Assembly (NCBI RefSeq): GCF_002278075.1
Contig: NZ_CP022989.1
Location: 3,472,001 to 3,536,000, forward strand
From: Paraburkholderia aromaticivorans
GTDB taxonomy: Bacteria; Pseudomonadota; Gammaproteobacteria; Burkholderiales; Burkholderiaceae
Direction of reading: 5' to 3'
DNA: 64,000 nucleotides
Shown here: positions 53,341 through 63,437 of the stretch, in pieces
Numbering within the stretch: position 1 is the stretch's first letter
How the letters are laid out: every line of letters starts with the position of its first letter
Notes under the pieces: generated by a model
Database searches by the model: none
Seen by the model: only the letters and a program-made list of their open reading frames with translations
What the model was told of the DNA's origin: nothing
Translations under genes and position numbers: made by a program

Positions 53341-54525
53341 CTAACCTAGCGCCGCCAGCGACTGCTCCATATCCGCGCGCAAATCCGCCTCGGTTTCGAG
53401 GCCGATGTAGAACCGCACCAGCGTGCCGCGATGCGGCCATTGTCCCGCCGTGCGCATCGACGCGACGTCGTACGGCATGACGAGACTGTGCGCGCCGCCC
53501 CAGCTCCAGCCGATCGAGAACAGTTCGAGCGACTCGCAGAACGTGTCGATCTGCGCCGGGCTGTAGCGGCCGTCGAACACGACGGAAAAGAGCCCACCGG
53601 CACCCGTAAAGTCGCGCTTGAAAAACTCGTGCCCCGGACAGTCCGACAGCGCCGGGTGCAACACAGCGGCGATTTCCGGCCGCGTCTTCAGCCACCTGGC
53701 CAAGCCGAGCGCGGCGCGGTCATGCTGCTCGAAACGCAACTGCATGGTCGGCAGGCTGCGCAGAATCAGCGAGCAGTCGTCCGATGAGACCCCGATGCCC
53801 ATGCGCATACGCGCCGCCTTCAGCTTCAGATGCAGTTCGCGATCGACGGTAATGGTCGCGCCCATCAGCACGTCGCCACCGCCCGACTGATACTTGGTCA
53901 ACGCCTGCACCGAGATATCGACGCCGTGCTCGAATGGCCGGAAGCCGAGCCCCGCGGACCACGTATTGTCGATCGCCGTGACGACGTTGCGTGCGCGCGC
54001 CACGGCGGTGATGGCGGGCACGTCGGCCACTTCCATCGTCACGGAGCCGGGCGCTTCGAGCCAGATGAGACGCGTATTCGGCCGGATCAGATCGGCGATG
54101 CCCGCGCCGATCATCGGATCGTAATAGCGCACGGTGATGCCGAAATCGCGCGCCAGCCAGTCGCCGTGATCGCGGTTCGGCGAATAGACGTTGTCGGGAA
54201 TCAGCACGTCGTCGCCCGCCTTGACGAGGCCGAAATACACATTCGAAATCGACGACAACCCCGACGGCTGCAACAACGCGTGATTGCCGCCCTCGATGGT
54301 GGCGAGGCGCTGAGCCAGTGCGAGCGAAGTCGGCGTGGCATGCAGGCCATAGCGCCATTGAGCGTCGTTCTTCCAGTCGAGCGCGCGCATGGTCGCGAGA
54401 TCGGGGAACACGACCGTCGAAGCCCGCATGACCGGCATAGAGAACGATTCGAAGCCCGGCGTGAGCTGGTCTTCGGCACGCACGATACGGGTTTGCAGAT
54501 CGCGTTTGTGTTTGGATTGGGTCAT
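53341..54525 (-). CDS. metC: Cystathionine beta-lyase
   Basis: This 394-residue Cys/Met-metabolism PLP enzyme cleaves cystathionine to homocysteine, pyruvate and ammonia. It shows LLQPSGLSSISNVYFGLVKAG and IDNTWSAGLGFRPFEHG, and the Schiff-base lysine in VQALTKYQSGG. ATG 54525 (MTQSKHK) is chosen over one 39 bp upstream as more typical. It is downstream of the hypothetical secreted-protein gene, with its own terminator. Confidence 0.9.
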   Translation of the reverse strand: MTQSKHKRDLQTRIVRAEDQLTPGFESFSMPVMRASTVVFPDLATMRALDWKNDAQWRYGLHATPTSLALAQRLATIEGGNHALLQPSGLSSISNVYFGLVKAGDDVLIPDNVYSPNRDHGDWLARDFGITVRYYDPMIGAGIADLIRPNTRLIWLEAPGSVTMEVADVPAITAVARARNVVTAIDNTWSAGLGFRPFEHGVDISVQALTKYQSGGGDVLMGATITVDRELHLKLKAARMRMGIGVSSDDCSLILRSLPTMQLRFEQHDRAALGLARWLKTRPEIAAVLHPALSDCPGHEFFKRDFTGAGGLFSVVFDGRYSPAQIDTFCESLELFSIGWSWGGAHSLVMPYDVASMRTAGQWPHRGTLVRFYIGLETEADLRADMEQSLAALG

Positions 54526-54680
54526 GGTGAGTTTCGGTGAAAAGCGCACGAAAACGGCGTGCACGAGATTTCAGGGCGCGCGCGGCACACGCAAGCGTAG
54601 CCGAACCGGGCGGATTTCGCTCATGCGCCGGCGCCCGCGCAAGGGCCGTGCGCGCCGCGCGAACCTGCGCGGCTAATGGT

Positions 54681-55334
54681 TCACTCGCCGGTTTGCAGGT
54701 TGCTGACTCCGCCCACGGCGTGCCCGCCAGCGGCGGCTGCCGCAGCCGAAACCGGAGCCGGAGCCGTGGCGGCGCCCGCGGACGACTGGGCCGCAGCCTT
54801 GTTGGCCGCGCTCGCCGGCGCACCGGGCGGCGGCACCGCTTGCCCTGCCGCCAGTGGCTTCAGATCGAATGGTTGCGGATCGGAGTCGTCGACGTTCATG
54901 CGATCGCCCGCCACCGAACCGTCCGCCGCGAACTTGCCGACCCAGTTGCCGGTGATGTGGGTGCCGTCATTCGATTCTTCGACTTCGAGCGTGTCGCCGT
55001 CGCGGTCGCCTGCGATCAGGATCACTGCGCCGTTGTCCGTGTATTGATACTCGCCGTGCACGCCGGCCGGATCGTCGGATTTCGGGCCGAGCTTGAGCAC
55101 GATCTGACGCGAGCCCAGCATGCCGGCGTAGCGCGGGAACTTCGCGAATTCGGGACTGGGCTTGAGCGGCAACTGGATCGGCGGAGGGGCCGCCAACTCC
55201 TTCACCGCGTCGCTTTCCGCCCATGCCTGCGCGGGCACCACCACCGCCGCGCCCGCACACAGCACTGCGGCAACGGTGGCGACCGCCCAACCGCGCCGAC
55301 GCACCGCACCCCTCATCGCTTTCAGTTCCCGCAT
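54681..55334 (-). CDS. Secreted protein of unknown function, 217 aa
   Basis: A signal peptide (ATVAAVLCAGAAVVVPAQAWA) is followed by a beta-rich domain (GMLGSRQIVLKLGPKSDD, GEYQYTDNGAVILIAGDRDG) and a C-terminal Ala/Pro/Gly-rich low-complexity tail. AGGAAGG sits just upstream of ATG 55334, favouring it over the ATG at 55349. It follows bktB by 45 bp and may be co-transcribed. The fold and role are unknown. Confidence 0.6.
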   Translation of the reverse strand: MRELKAMRGAVRRRGWAVATVAAVLCAGAAVVVPAQAWAESDAVKELAAPPPIQLPLKPSPEFAKFPRYAGMLGSRQIVLKLGPKSDDPAGVHGEYQYTDNGAVILIAGDRDGDTLEVEESNDGTHITGNWVGKFAADGSVAGDRMNVDDSDPQPFDLKPLAAGQAVPPPGAPASAANKAAAQSSAGAATAPAPVSAAAAAAGGHAVGGVSNLQTGE

Positions 55335-55379
55335 CCGTTCCTTCCTCATGGCTCGATACTGCCTGCTACGTACAGCGCT

Positions 55380-56564
55380 TCAGATCCGCTCGAAGATCGC
55401 CGCAATACCCTGGCCGCCGCCGATGCACATCGTCACCAGCGCATAGCGGCCACCGATCCGCTGCAGTTCATACAGCGCCTTGACGGTGATGAGCGCACCG
55501 GTCGCGCCGATCGGGTGGCCGAGCGAAATGCCCGAACCATTCGGATTGACCTTGGCGGGATCGAAGCCCAACTCCTTGCTGACCGCGCAGGCCTGCGCGG
55601 CGAACGCTTCGTTCGCCTCGATCACGTCGAGGTCGGCGACCGTCAGCCCGGCGCGCTCGAGCGCGCGGCGGGTAGCCGGCACCGGGCCGATGCCCATATA
55701 CGCGGGATCGACACCCGCATGCGCGTACGACACCAGCCGCGCCAGCGGCTTGATGCCGCGCTGTTCGGCAACGCTGCGCTCCATCAGCACGACGGCCGCG
55801 GCGGCGTCGTTGATACCCGACGCGTTGCCGGCCGTCACCGTGCCGTTTTCCTTCACGAACACGGGCTTGAGCTTGGAGAAGTCGTCCGCCGACGCGTTCA
55901 TGCGCGCATGCTCGTCCGTGTCGAATACCACGTCGCCTTTTTTCGACGGAATCGTGATCGGCAGGATCTGTTCCTTGAAGTACCCACTCGTGATCGCTTT
56001 GGCCGCGCGGCGATGCGATTCGAGGGCGAGCGCGTCCTGCGCTTCACGCGAGATGTCGTACTTGCGCGCGACGTTCTCGGCGGTCACGCCCATATGGATC
56101 GACTGGAACGGATCGTTCAGCGCGCCGACCATCATGTCGACGAGGCGCGCGTCGCCCATGCGCTGACCGAAACGCGCGGCGGGCATGGAGTAAGGCGCGC
56201 GGCTCATATTCTCCGCGCCGCCGCCGATCGCGATGTCGGCGTCGCCGAGCAGCACGCTTTGCGCGGCCGAGACGATGGCCTGCAGGCCCGAGCCGCACAG
56301 CCGGTTCACGGTCAAGGCCGGCGCGTGTTGCGCGACGCCGCCGTTGATCGCGGCTACGCGCGCCAGATACATGTCTTTCGGTTCGGTATGCACGACGTTG
56401 CCGAACACCACGTGGCCGACTTCGTCGCCCGACACGCCGGCGCGCGTCAGCGCTTCACGCACCACGCGTGCGCCGAGATCGGTCGGCGAAAAATCCTTCA
56501 GACTGCCGCCGAAAGCGCCAATTGCCGTACGCACACCGCTCACCACCACCACGTCTCGTTGCAT
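55380..56564 (-). CDS. bktB: Acetyl-CoA C-acyltransferase (BktB-type beta-ketothiolase)
   Basis: This 394-residue thiolase has active-site Cys90 in NRLCGSGLQ, His in GHPIGATGA and C-terminal Cys in MCIGGGQG. The sequence is close to Cupriavidus BktB, which condenses acetyl-CoA with propionyl-CoA or longer acyl-CoA to supply C5 units for copolymer PHA. It is 3.5 kb from phaR-phaB-phaA and downstream of the pfkB-family kinase and rimO. Other degradative thiolase roles remain possible. Confidence 0.88.
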   Translation of the reverse strand: MQRDVVVVSGVRTAIGAFGGSLKDFSPTDLGARVVREALTRAGVSGDEVGHVVFGNVVHTEPKDMYLARVAAINGGVAQHAPALTVNRLCGSGLQAIVSAAQSVLLGDADIAIGGGAENMSRAPYSMPAARFGQRMGDARLVDMMVGALNDPFQSIHMGVTAENVARKYDISREAQDALALESHRRAAKAITSGYFKEQILPITIPSKKGDVVFDTDEHARMNASADDFSKLKPVFVKENGTVTAGNASGINDAAAAVVLMERSVAEQRGIKPLARLVSYAHAGVDPAYMGIGPVPATRRALERAGLTVADLDVIEANEAFAAQACAVSKELGFDPAKVNPNGSGISLGHPIGATGALITVKALYELQRIGGRYALVTMCIGGGQGIAAIFERI

Positions 56565-56630
56565 CGCTCGCTCCTTCTCTAGTCTCTCAAGATGATTTTG
56601 CCTCGGCGGCCCGCGTCATGGCGCGTGGGT

Positions 56631-57581
56631 TCAGCCCGCCAGAAGTTGTGCGACTGCCGCGCGCGAAGGAATCGGCGCCACCGCGCCGTAGCCTTGCGTG
56701 GACAGCGCGGCGGCGACGTTCGCATAACGCGCCGCCGCAAAGGGATCGTCACCCGCGACGATCCGCGCGATGAACGCGCCGCCGAAGCAGTCGCCCGCTC
56801 CGGTCGCATCGACCGCGTTGACGACATGGCCCGGCACGACGCGCCGCTCATTCGGCGTGGCGATATACGAGCCTTCCTTGCCGAGCTTGAGCGCGACCAC
56901 GCGCGGACCGTGCGACAGCAGGAAATCGACGATCTCGTCACGACCGGTCAGCCCCGTGAGTTCGGTGACGTCGTCCCAGCTCGGCAGGCAAATGTCGGTC
57001 TGGCGGATGGCTTCCAGCATCACCGCGCGCGCCCGCGCGAGCGGCCACAGCTTCAAACGAAGATTGGTGTCGAAGCTCACGCGCACGCCATTGGCGCGCG
57101 CATGCGCGATCGCTTCGAGCGCCGCATCGCAGGCGCTCAGGCTGATCGCGAGACTGATGCCGGACAGATGAACCACCTTGGCGGCGGCGATCGCCTCGAG
57201 CGGCAGATCGTGCGGCGCATAGCGGCTCGCGGCGGAGCCGGCGCGCAGATAATCGAACGCGTGGCCGTCCGGACCGTGGGACACGAAATAGACGCCGGTG
57301 GGTGCATGCGGATCGACGCGCACCAGCGACGTCTGCACCTGCTCACGTTCCCACAAATCGATCAGCAAACGCCCGAAATGATCCGCGCCGACCGCGGACA
57401 CGAACCCCGTCCGCGCGCCTTGCCGGGCGGCTGCGATACAGAAATTCGACGTGTCGCCGCCGAAGCCTTGCAGATAGTTCGGCTCATTCCTCGCCGACTG
57501 GTTGAACTCGATCATCGCCTCGCCGAGCGCGAGGATGTCGGGGCGCTGGACTGCCGGCGTTGCAGGCACGCTCGCCGCCAT
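56631..57581 (-). CDS. kdgK: PfkB-family sugar kinase, likely 2-dehydro-3-deoxygluconokinase
   Basis: This 316-residue ribokinase-fold enzyme starts DILALGEAMIEFNQ, has the substrate-binding GGDTSNFCIAAARQGA and ends with the catalytic anion-hole/Asp motif DATGAGDCFGGAF. The sequence layout fits KdgK (KDG to KDPG). Four bases separate it from the rimO stop, so it is co-transcribed with rimO. Substrate is assigned by family likeness only. Confidence 0.82.
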   Translation of the reverse strand: MAASVPATPAVQRPDILALGEAMIEFNQSARNEPNYLQGFGGDTSNFCIAAARQGARTGFVSAVGADHFGRLLIDLWEREQVQTSLVRVDPHAPTGVYFVSHGPDGHAFDYLRAGSAASRYAPHDLPLEAIAAAKVVHLSGISLAISLSACDAALEAIAHARANGVRVSFDTNLRLKLWPLARARAVMLEAIRQTDICLPSWDDVTELTGLTGRDEIVDFLLSHGPRVVALKLGKEGSYIATPNERRVVPGHVVNAVDATGAGDCFGGAFIARIVAGDDPFAAARYANVAAALSTQGYGAVAPIPSRAAVAQLLAG

Positions 57582-57584
57582 GGC

Positions 57585-58970
57585 TTAAACCTCGCCCCAC
57601 AGGTCGTGCCCATCGGCGCCGGTGATCTTCACCGACACGAAATCGCCGACCTTGTAGCGTTTGGATGCCTTGGCGGCCGGCGCGATATACACGACGCCGT
57701 CGATCTCCGGCGCGTCCGCCGCGGTGCGGCCGATGCCACCATCGGCACTGATCTCGTCAACCAGCACCTTCAGCGTCTTGCCCACCTTCTTTGCGATACG
57801 TTTGGCCGACACTTCTTCCGCGACTTCCATGAAACGCGCGCGGCGCTCTTCGCGCACTTCGTCGGGCAATGCGCCGTCGAGTTCGTTTGCCGTCGCGCCT
57901 TCGACCGGCGAATAGGCAAAGCAGCCGACCCGATCCAGTTCCGCCTCGCGGATGAAATCGAGCAGCGTCTGGAACTGCTCTTCGGTCTCACCGGGGAAGC
58001 CGGCGATAAACGTGCTGCGGATGGTCAGATCGGGGCACATCTCGCGCCACTTCTTCACCCGCTCCATCACTTTCTCGGCGTTGGCCGGGCGTTTCATGCG
58101 CTTTAACACTTCAGGATGCGCATGCTGGAACGGCACGTCGAGGTAAGGCAGCACGTGGCCCTTGTACGGGCCTTCGGCCATCATCGGGATCACTTCGTCC
58201 ACGCTCGGATACGGATACACGTAATGCAGACGCACCCATGCGCCATACTGCGCGGCGAGTTCGCCGAGCGCGCCGACCAGATCGGTCATGCGCGTCTTGA
58301 TCGGCTTGCCGTTCCAGAAGCCGGTGCGGTATTTGACGTCGACGCCATACGCGCTCGTGTCCTGCGAAATCACCAGCAGTTCCTTCACGCCCGACTTGAA
58401 CAGATTTTCCGCTTCGAGCATCACGTCGGCGACCGGACGCGACACGAGGTCGCCGCGCATGGACGGGATGATGCAGAACGTGCAGCGGTGATTACACCCT
58501 TCGGAAATCTTCAGATACGCGTAGTGGCGCGGCGTGAGCTTGACGCCCGCGGCCGGCACCAGGTCGACGAACGGATCGTGCGGCTTGGGCAGATGAGTGT
58601 GCACGTGCTGCATGACTTCGCCGAGCGCGTGCGGGCCGGTCACGGCCAATACCTTGGGGTGCACCTCTTCGATCAGCCCCGAGCCGCTCGCACTCTTTTT
58701 CGCGCCGAGGCAGCCGGTCACGATCACCTTGCCGTTTTCGTTGAGCGCCTCGCCGATCGCGTCGAGGCTCTCCTGCACCGCTTCGTCGATAAAGCCGCAG
58801 GTGTTGACGACCACGAGGTCAGCGCCGTCGTACGTGCCGGAAATCTCGTAACCTTCGGCGCGCAATTGCGTGATGATCTGCTCGGAATCGACCAGGGCTT
58901 TCGGGCAGCCAAGCGAGACAAAGCCGACCTTCGGCGTGGCATTCGGGGCAATCGGGGGGGTGGCAGACAT
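57585..58970 (-). CDS. rimO: Ribosomal protein S12 methylthiotransferase
   Basis: This ~461-residue radical-SAM enzyme adds a methylthio group to Asp89 of S12. An N-terminal UPF0004 domain with three Fe-S cysteines (SLGCPKA, VNTCGF, TGCLG) precedes the SAM motif [10 protein letters not shown]-terminal TRAM domain follows ([11 protein letters not shown] to end). ATG 58970 is preceded by a TACAAT -10 box. The downstream gene kdgK follows by 4 bp. Confidence 0.93.
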   Translation of the reverse strand: MSATPPIAPNATPKVGFVSLGCPKALVDSEQIITQLRAEGYEISGTYDGADLVVVNTCGFIDEAVQESLDAIGEALNENGKVIVTGCLGAKKSASGSGLIEEVHPKVLAVTGPHALGEVMQHVHTHLPKPHDPFVDLVPAAGVKLTPRHYAYLKISEGCNHRCTFCIIPSMRGDLVSRPVADVMLEAENLFKSGVKELLVISQDTSAYGVDVKYRTGFWNGKPIKTRMTDLVGALGELAAQYGAWVRLHYVYPYPSVDEVIPMMAEGPYKGHVLPYLDVPFQHAHPEVLKRMKRPANAEKVMERVKKWREMCPDLTIRSTFIAGFPGETEEQFQTLLDFIREAELDRVGCFAYSPVEGATANELDGALPDEVREERRARFMEVAEEVSAKRIAKKVGKTLKVLVDEISADGGIGRTAADAPEIDGVVYIAPAAKASKRYKVGDFVSVKITGADGHDLWGEV

Positions 58971-59000
58971 GGGGAACCGCTTGAAGACGTTAAACCCTGA

Positions 59001-59006
59001 ATTGTA
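59001..59006 (-). promoter_or_regulatory. Putative -10 element TACAAT of rimO
   Basis: Minus strand context GCGAACCGCTACAATTCAGG, with a likely start site about 25 bp upstream of the rimO ATG. The block is shared with serB. Confidence 0.45.
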
Positions 59007-59051
59007 GCGGTTCGCCACGGCTACCGCTCGTAAGTCTTTGAATTTCCATCT

Positions 59052-60074
59052 TCAACCGGCTGCGGCGTACACCGGATCGAGTCGCCCGGCCGGCCCGGAT
59101 CGATGCGTCGCCATTAATTCATCGCCTCCTGACGCGCGTTCGATCGCCGCCAGAATCTCGTGCGAATCCTGCAGGCGGCGGATCGCCGCATGCAGTTCCG
59201 CCGCCTGCGGCCAGGTCCGCTGCAGGTAGCTGAGCCACTTCTTGACGCGCCCATGCTCATGACGGGAGGCGACACGGGCCTGCAATTTCCTCAGATAAGC
59301 GGCCATGTGACGAAGCACGTGCTGCCATTCCCGGTGGGATGGGGACCGGTCCATCAGGCCGCGGATCCTCAGTGCCAGGAACGGGTCCGAGACCGCGCCC
59401 CGTCCGAGCATCACGTCCGCGCAACCGCTGACCGCGCGGCAGCGCTCCCAGTCGGCCGCCGTCCAGACCTCTCCGTTCGCAATGACCGGCACGTCCACGG
59501 CAGAATCGATGCGCGCGATCCACTCCCAGTGCGCCGGCGGCCGGTAGCCATGATCGCGCGTTCTGGCGTGCACGACGAGCGAGGCGGCGCCGCCCTCCGC
59601 GAGCGCGACCGCGCAATCGATCGCCCGCGACGTGTCCGAGACGCCGAGGCGCATTTTCGCGGTGACCGCGATGCCGGCAGGCACCGCGGCGCGAACGGAC
59701 GATACGATCCGGTTCAGTTGTTCAGGGTCGGCCAGCAGCATGGCGCCGCCGCCGTGCTGATTGACCACCTTGGCGGGGCAACCGAAGTTCAGGTCGATCC
59801 CGTGCGGAGACAAGGTGGCCGCATGCGCGGCATTCAGGGCCATCCATTCGGGATCGCTGCCGAGCAACTGGATCACCATCGGCGTGCCGACGGGCGTGCG
59901 GCCGCCGTCGAGCACTTCGGGGGCTTCCCGCTCGTAGACCCGGCTGGGGAGCAGAGAGCCCGTCACCCGGATGAATTCGGACACGCATCCGTCGAAGCCG
60001 CCCATGCCGGTCAGCACATCGCGCAACACGTAGTCAGCGAGCCCCTCCATGGGGGCGAGAAAGAGCCGGCTCAT
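59052..60074 (-). CDS. dusC: tRNA-dihydrouridine synthase (DusC-type)
   Basis: This 340-residue flavoenzyme reduces uridine in tRNA. FMN-site FLAPMEGLADYVLR is at the N-terminus. The catalytic Cys is in LNFGCPAKVVNQHGGG, and HARTRDHGYRPPA and ANGEVWTAADWER follow, as in DusC (U16). The start at 60074 (MSRLF) is where conservation begins, though the frame is open to 60257. Its 3' end is close to the rimO promoter region. Confidence 0.9.
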   Translation of the reverse strand: MSRLFLAPMEGLADYVLRDVLTGMGGFDGCVSEFIRVTGSLLPSRVYEREAPEVLDGGRTPVGTPMVIQLLGSDPEWMALNAAHAATLSPHGIDLNFGCPAKVVNQHGGGAMLLADPEQLNRIVSSVRAAVPAGIAVTAKMRLGVSDTSRAIDCAVALAEGGAASLVVHARTRDHGYRPPAHWEWIARIDSAVDVPVIANGEVWTAADWERCRAVSGCADVMLGRGAVSDPFLALRIRGLMDRSPSHREWQHVLRHMAAYLRKLQARVASRHEHGRVKKWLSYLQRTWPQAAELHAAIRRLQDSHEILAAIERASGGDELMATHRSGPAGRLDPVYAAAG

Positions 60075-60378
60075 GCGGAAACGGGCGCCGGGACGTGGCG
60101 GCTGTCCAGAGAATAGGCGGGGCTTCCATGAAACATGAGATCGACTGTCGGAATGGGGTGAAGTTGGCGGCCAGAGCGCCCTCTCCGAAGAAAATGCCCC
60201 ACACACGCAGTAGTCGATTGTACCGCGCCGGCCCCGACCGGCCGCAGCCTGTGGCACTCAGACCGGAGCAAAGGGTTCGCTACCGACTTGCCACCGAGCG
60301 TGGCTGAGCATGGCTGGGGCGGCCCCAGCGGCGCCCCAACGCTGGAAATCCCGGGTCCCGTGAGCCCTTCTCGCGCCC
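60075..60378. other. Intergenic region between phaR and dusC
   Basis: About 300 bp, GC-rich. A short self-complementary run (CTGGGGCGGCCCCAG near 60313-60327) stands downstream of phaR but lacks a T-tract. The dusC promoter must lie here. I see no gene. Confidence 0.5.
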
Positions 60379-61008
60379 TTACTTCTTCTCCGGCTCCGGA
60401 TTCCCCTGCGGGTTGCCTTGCGGATTGGCCGGCGCATTGCCGGTATTGGCCACGCTGACCGCGCCACCCGGCGTAAACGGGAAGGTGGCGAACATCGACT
60501 TCGCCTGGTTCTGCATCTGCTCCTGCATCTGCACGAACATGTTTTTCGACTGCTCGATGTAGCTGGTCATCATGCCCTGCATCATCGGCGCCTGCATGTT
60601 CATGAACTGTGACCAGACCTCGGGATTCATGGCCTTGCCTTCGTACAGATTCTTCGACTGATCGGCGAGCTTCGCCTGAATGTCGATGAAGGCCTGGATG
60701 TTCTTTTCCAGATACGTGCCCATCATGCCCTGCATCGCATGACCGTAGAAACGGATGATCTGCGACAGCATCGACGACGAGAACATCGGCAAGCCGCCAC
60801 TCTCCTCTTCGAGAATGATCTGCAACAGGATGGCGCGCGTCAGATCCTCGTTGCTCTTCGCATCGATGACCTTGAAATCCTCCTGATCCAGCACGAGCTG
60901 CTTGACGTCGGTCAGCGTGATGTACGTGCTTGTCTCGGTATCGTAGAGCCGACGATTCGGATATTTCTTGATCAGTCGTTCGGCTGTTTTCTTTGTAGTA
61001 GTGGTCAT
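60379..61008 (-). CDS. phaR: PHA synthesis repressor PhaR
   Basis: This 209-residue regulator binds PHA and phasin-gene DNA. The N-terminal PHB/PHA DNA-binding domain includes LIKKYPNRRLYDTETSTYIT and LVLDQEDFKVIDAKSNEDLTR. A helical, Met/Gln-rich centre (MMQGMMTSYIEQSKNMFVQM) and a Pro/Gly/Asn tail follow. ATG 61008 is chosen over one 42 bp earlier as it begins the conserved MTTTTKKTAERLI. It follows phaB by 134 bp. Confidence 0.94.
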   Translation of the reverse strand: MTTTTKKTAERLIKKYPNRRLYDTETSTYITLTDVKQLVLDQEDFKVIDAKSNEDLTRAILLQIILEEESGGLPMFSSSMLSQIIRFYGHAMQGMMGTYLEKNIQAFIDIQAKLADQSKNLYEGKAMNPEVWSQFMNMQAPMMQGMMTSYIEQSKNMFVQMQEQMQNQAKSMFATFPFTPGGAVSVANTGNAPANPQGNPQGNPEPEKK

Positions 61009-61142
61009 GTAACGCCTTTGAGCGCAAGTTGAGCGCGGAGACGGCGTCATACCGGCTGTGCAATCTGGTCAATTGCGCAATCGAGACGCCGCCGAACCAT
61101 CTGAGCCGAAGCGCGCCGCCTCGTGAGCGGCGCACCTGTGAC

Positions 61143-61883
61143 TCAGCCCATATGCAAACCGCCGTTCAGCGAAAAATCAGCACCCGTGGAGAAACCCGAT
61201 TCTTCCGACGCCAGCCACGCCACGATCGAGCCGATTTCCTGCGGCTGACCGAGACGGCGCACCGGAATCGTCGCGATGATCTTTTCCAGCACGTCGGGGC
61301 GAATCGACTTGACCATGTCGGTGCCGATGTAGCCAGGGGACACGGTGTTGACCGTCACGCCCTTGGTGGCCACTTCCTGCGCCAGCGACATCGTGAAGCC
61401 GTGAATGCCGGCCTTCGCCGTCGAGTAGTTGGTCTGGCCGAACTGGCCCTTCTGCCCGTTCACCGACGAAATGTTGATGATACGGCCAAAGCCACGCTCG
61501 ACCATGCCGTCGATCACCTGCTTGGTGACGTTGAAGAGGCTGGTCAGGTTGGTGTCGATCACCGCCGTCCAGTCTTCGTGCGTCATCTTGCGGAACACGA
61601 CGTCGCGCGTGATGCCGGCATTGTTCACCAGCACGTCGATCTCGCCGACTTCGGCCTTGACCTTGTCGAACGCGCTCTTGGTCGATTCCCAATCGCCGAC
61701 GTTGCCTTCGGACGCGATGAAATCGAAGCCCAGCGCCTTCTGCTCTTCGAGCCACTTCACACGGCGCGGCGAGTTCGGGCCGCAGCCTGCGACGACCTTA
61801 AAGCCCTCTTTGTGCAGCCGCTGGCAAATGCTCGTGCCGATGCCGCCCATCCCGCCCGTTACGTACGCAATTCGCTGTGTCAT
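61143..61883 (-). CDS. phaB: Acetoacetyl-CoA reductase
   Basis: This 246-residue NADPH-dependent SDR produces (R)-3-hydroxybutyryl-CoA for PHA. The glycine motif TGGMGGIGTSI is near residue 10 and the catalytic Ser-Tyr-Lys in ISSVNGQKGQFGQTNYSTAKAG. It follows phaA by 183 bp and precedes phaR. Confidence 0.95.
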   Translation of the reverse strand: MTQRIAYVTGGMGGIGTSICQRLHKEGFKVVAGCGPNSPRRVKWLEEQKALGFDFIASEGNVGDWESTKSAFDKVKAEVGEIDVLVNNAGITRDVVFRKMTHEDWTAVIDTNLTSLFNVTKQVIDGMVERGFGRIINISSVNGQKGQFGQTNYSTAKAGIHGFTMSLAQEVATKGVTVNTVSPGYIGTDMVKSIRPDVLEKIIATIPVRRLGQPQEIGSIVAWLASEESGFSTGADFSLNGGLHMG

Positions 61884-62066
61884 AAACTACACTCCGTTAT
61901 CGTTTTCGAGGCGCCGACCGGCCGCCTCTTCCCTCGTCTGTGCTTCATCTCCGCAGCCGCCGGGCGACCGGCCGACGAGGCCACCGCTGACCGCGCGCGT
62001 GAAGCGCGCGGCAACGCTCCGTTTGCCGCGTGACCGACGTCGTGGGCGCCGGTCACGCAACGAGAC

Positions 62067-63248
62067 TCAAGCGCGCTCAAGCGCCAGCGCCACACCCATG
62101 CCGCCGCCGATACACAGCGACGCCAAACCCTTCTTCGCATCGCGCTTCTGCATTTCGTGCAGCAGCGTGACGAGAATCCGGCAGCCGGACGCGCCGATCG
62201 GATGACCGATCGCAATCGCGCCGCCGTTCACGTTGATCTTCGACGTGTCCCAGCCCATCTGCTGATTCACTGCGCACGCCTGCGCGGCAAACGCTTCGTT
62301 GATTTCCATCAGGTCCAGATCGGCCGGCGTCCAGCCCGCGCGTTCGAGACAGCGGCGCGAGGCCGGCACGGGGCCCATGCCCATCACCTTCGGGTCCAGA
62401 CCCGAGGTGGCGTAAGCCTTGATGCGCGCGAGCGGCTTGAGGCCGAGCGCCTCCGCCTTCTTCGCCGACATCACCAGCACCGCCGCCGCGCCGTCGTTCA
62501 GACCCGACGCATTGGCTGCGGTCACCGAACCTTCCTTGGAGAAAGCCGGCTTCAGGCCCGCGAGCGATTCAGCCGTCACGCCATGGCGCACGAACTCGTC
62601 GGTGGCGAAACGCAGCGGTTCGCCCTTGCGTTGCGGAATCTCGACCGGCACGATTTCGTCGTCGAAACGGCCCGCTTTCTGCGCGGCTTCCGCCTTGTTC
62701 TGCGACAGCGCCGCGAATGCGTCCTGCTGCTCGCGCGTGATGCCGTATTCCTTGGCGACGTTTTCCGCCGTCACGCCCATGTGGTACTGGTTGTAGACGT
62801 CCCACAGACCGTCGACGATCATCGAATCGATCAGCTTGGCGTCGCCCATGCGGAAACCGTCGCGCGAGCCCGGCAGCACGTGCGGCGCGGCGCTCATGTT
62901 TTCCTGGCCGCCGGCCACCACGATATCCGCGTCGCCGGCGATGATCGCGTTGGCCGCCAGCATCACGGCCTTCAGGCCCGAGCCGCACACCACGTTGATC
63001 GTCATGGCGGGAACGGCGTTCGGCAAGCCCGCCTTGATCAGCGACTGACGCGCCGGATTCTGGCCCGACCCTGCGGTCAGCACCTGACCCAGGATCACTT
63101 CGCTGACCTGCTCGGGCTTCAGCCCGGCACGCTCGAGTACCGCGCGAATCACCGTCGCGCCTAGTTCGGGCGCGGCGATCTTCGCCAGCGACCCACCGAA
63201 TTTGCCAACTGCCGTACGGGCGGCCGATACGATCACAACATCAGTCAT
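62067..63248 (-). CDS. phaA: Acetyl-CoA acetyltransferase (beta-ketothiolase)
   Basis: This ~393-residue biosynthetic thiolase condenses two acetyl-CoA into acetoacetyl-CoA. The nucleophile is in [12 protein letters not shown] (Cys88), with GHPIGASGC and CIGGGMG at the C-terminus. ATG 63248 is used because GGAGG is 8 bp upstream; ATG 63254 is too close to that site. Part of phaC-A-B-R. Confidence 0.95.
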   Translation of the reverse strand: MTDVVIVSAARTAVGKFGGSLAKIAAPELGATVIRAVLERAGLKPEQVSEVILGQVLTAGSGQNPARQSLIKAGLPNAVPAMTINVVCGSGLKAVMLAANAIIAGDADIVVAGGQENMSAAPHVLPGSRDGFRMGDAKLIDSMIVDGLWDVYNQYHMGVTAENVAKEYGITREQQDAFAALSQNKAEAAQKAGRFDDEIVPVEIPQRKGEPLRFATDEFVRHGVTAESLAGLKPAFSKEGSVTAANASGLNDGAAAVLVMSAKKAEALGLKPLARIKAYATSGLDPKVMGMGPVPASRRCLERAGWTPADLDLMEINEAFAAQACAVNQQMGWDTSKINVNGGAIAIGHPIGASGCRILVTLLHEMQKRDAKKGLASLCIGGGMGVALALERA

Positions 63249-63338
63249 TTCCATATCCTCCGGGCAAGTCGGCCAGATGCGCCGCAGCCCGTCAAGTTAA
63301 AAATCTCGTTGCTTCTGCTTATGCGCCAGGTTTACGCT

Positions 63339-63388
63339 TCAACTCAGCGCTTCAACTCAGCGCGTCAACTCAGCGCGCCAGCTCAGCC
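63339..63388. repeat. 13-bp imperfect tandem repeat between phaC and phaA
   Basis: About four copies of a CTTCAACTCAGCG-type unit, the last copies drifting (CGTCAACTCAGCG, CGCCAGCTCAGC), lie in the phaC-phaA gap. Confidence 0.85.
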
Positions 63389-63437
63389 GGACGCTCGTTC
63401 ACAGCGCAAAGGACCGCGCCGTGAAGCAAGCTCAAAC

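Noticed and set aside
53083..53349. A 88-codon frame with a signal-peptide-like start
   Set aside because: It crosses an 18-bp palindrome and the metC terminator, and the part after residue 30 has no protein-like character.
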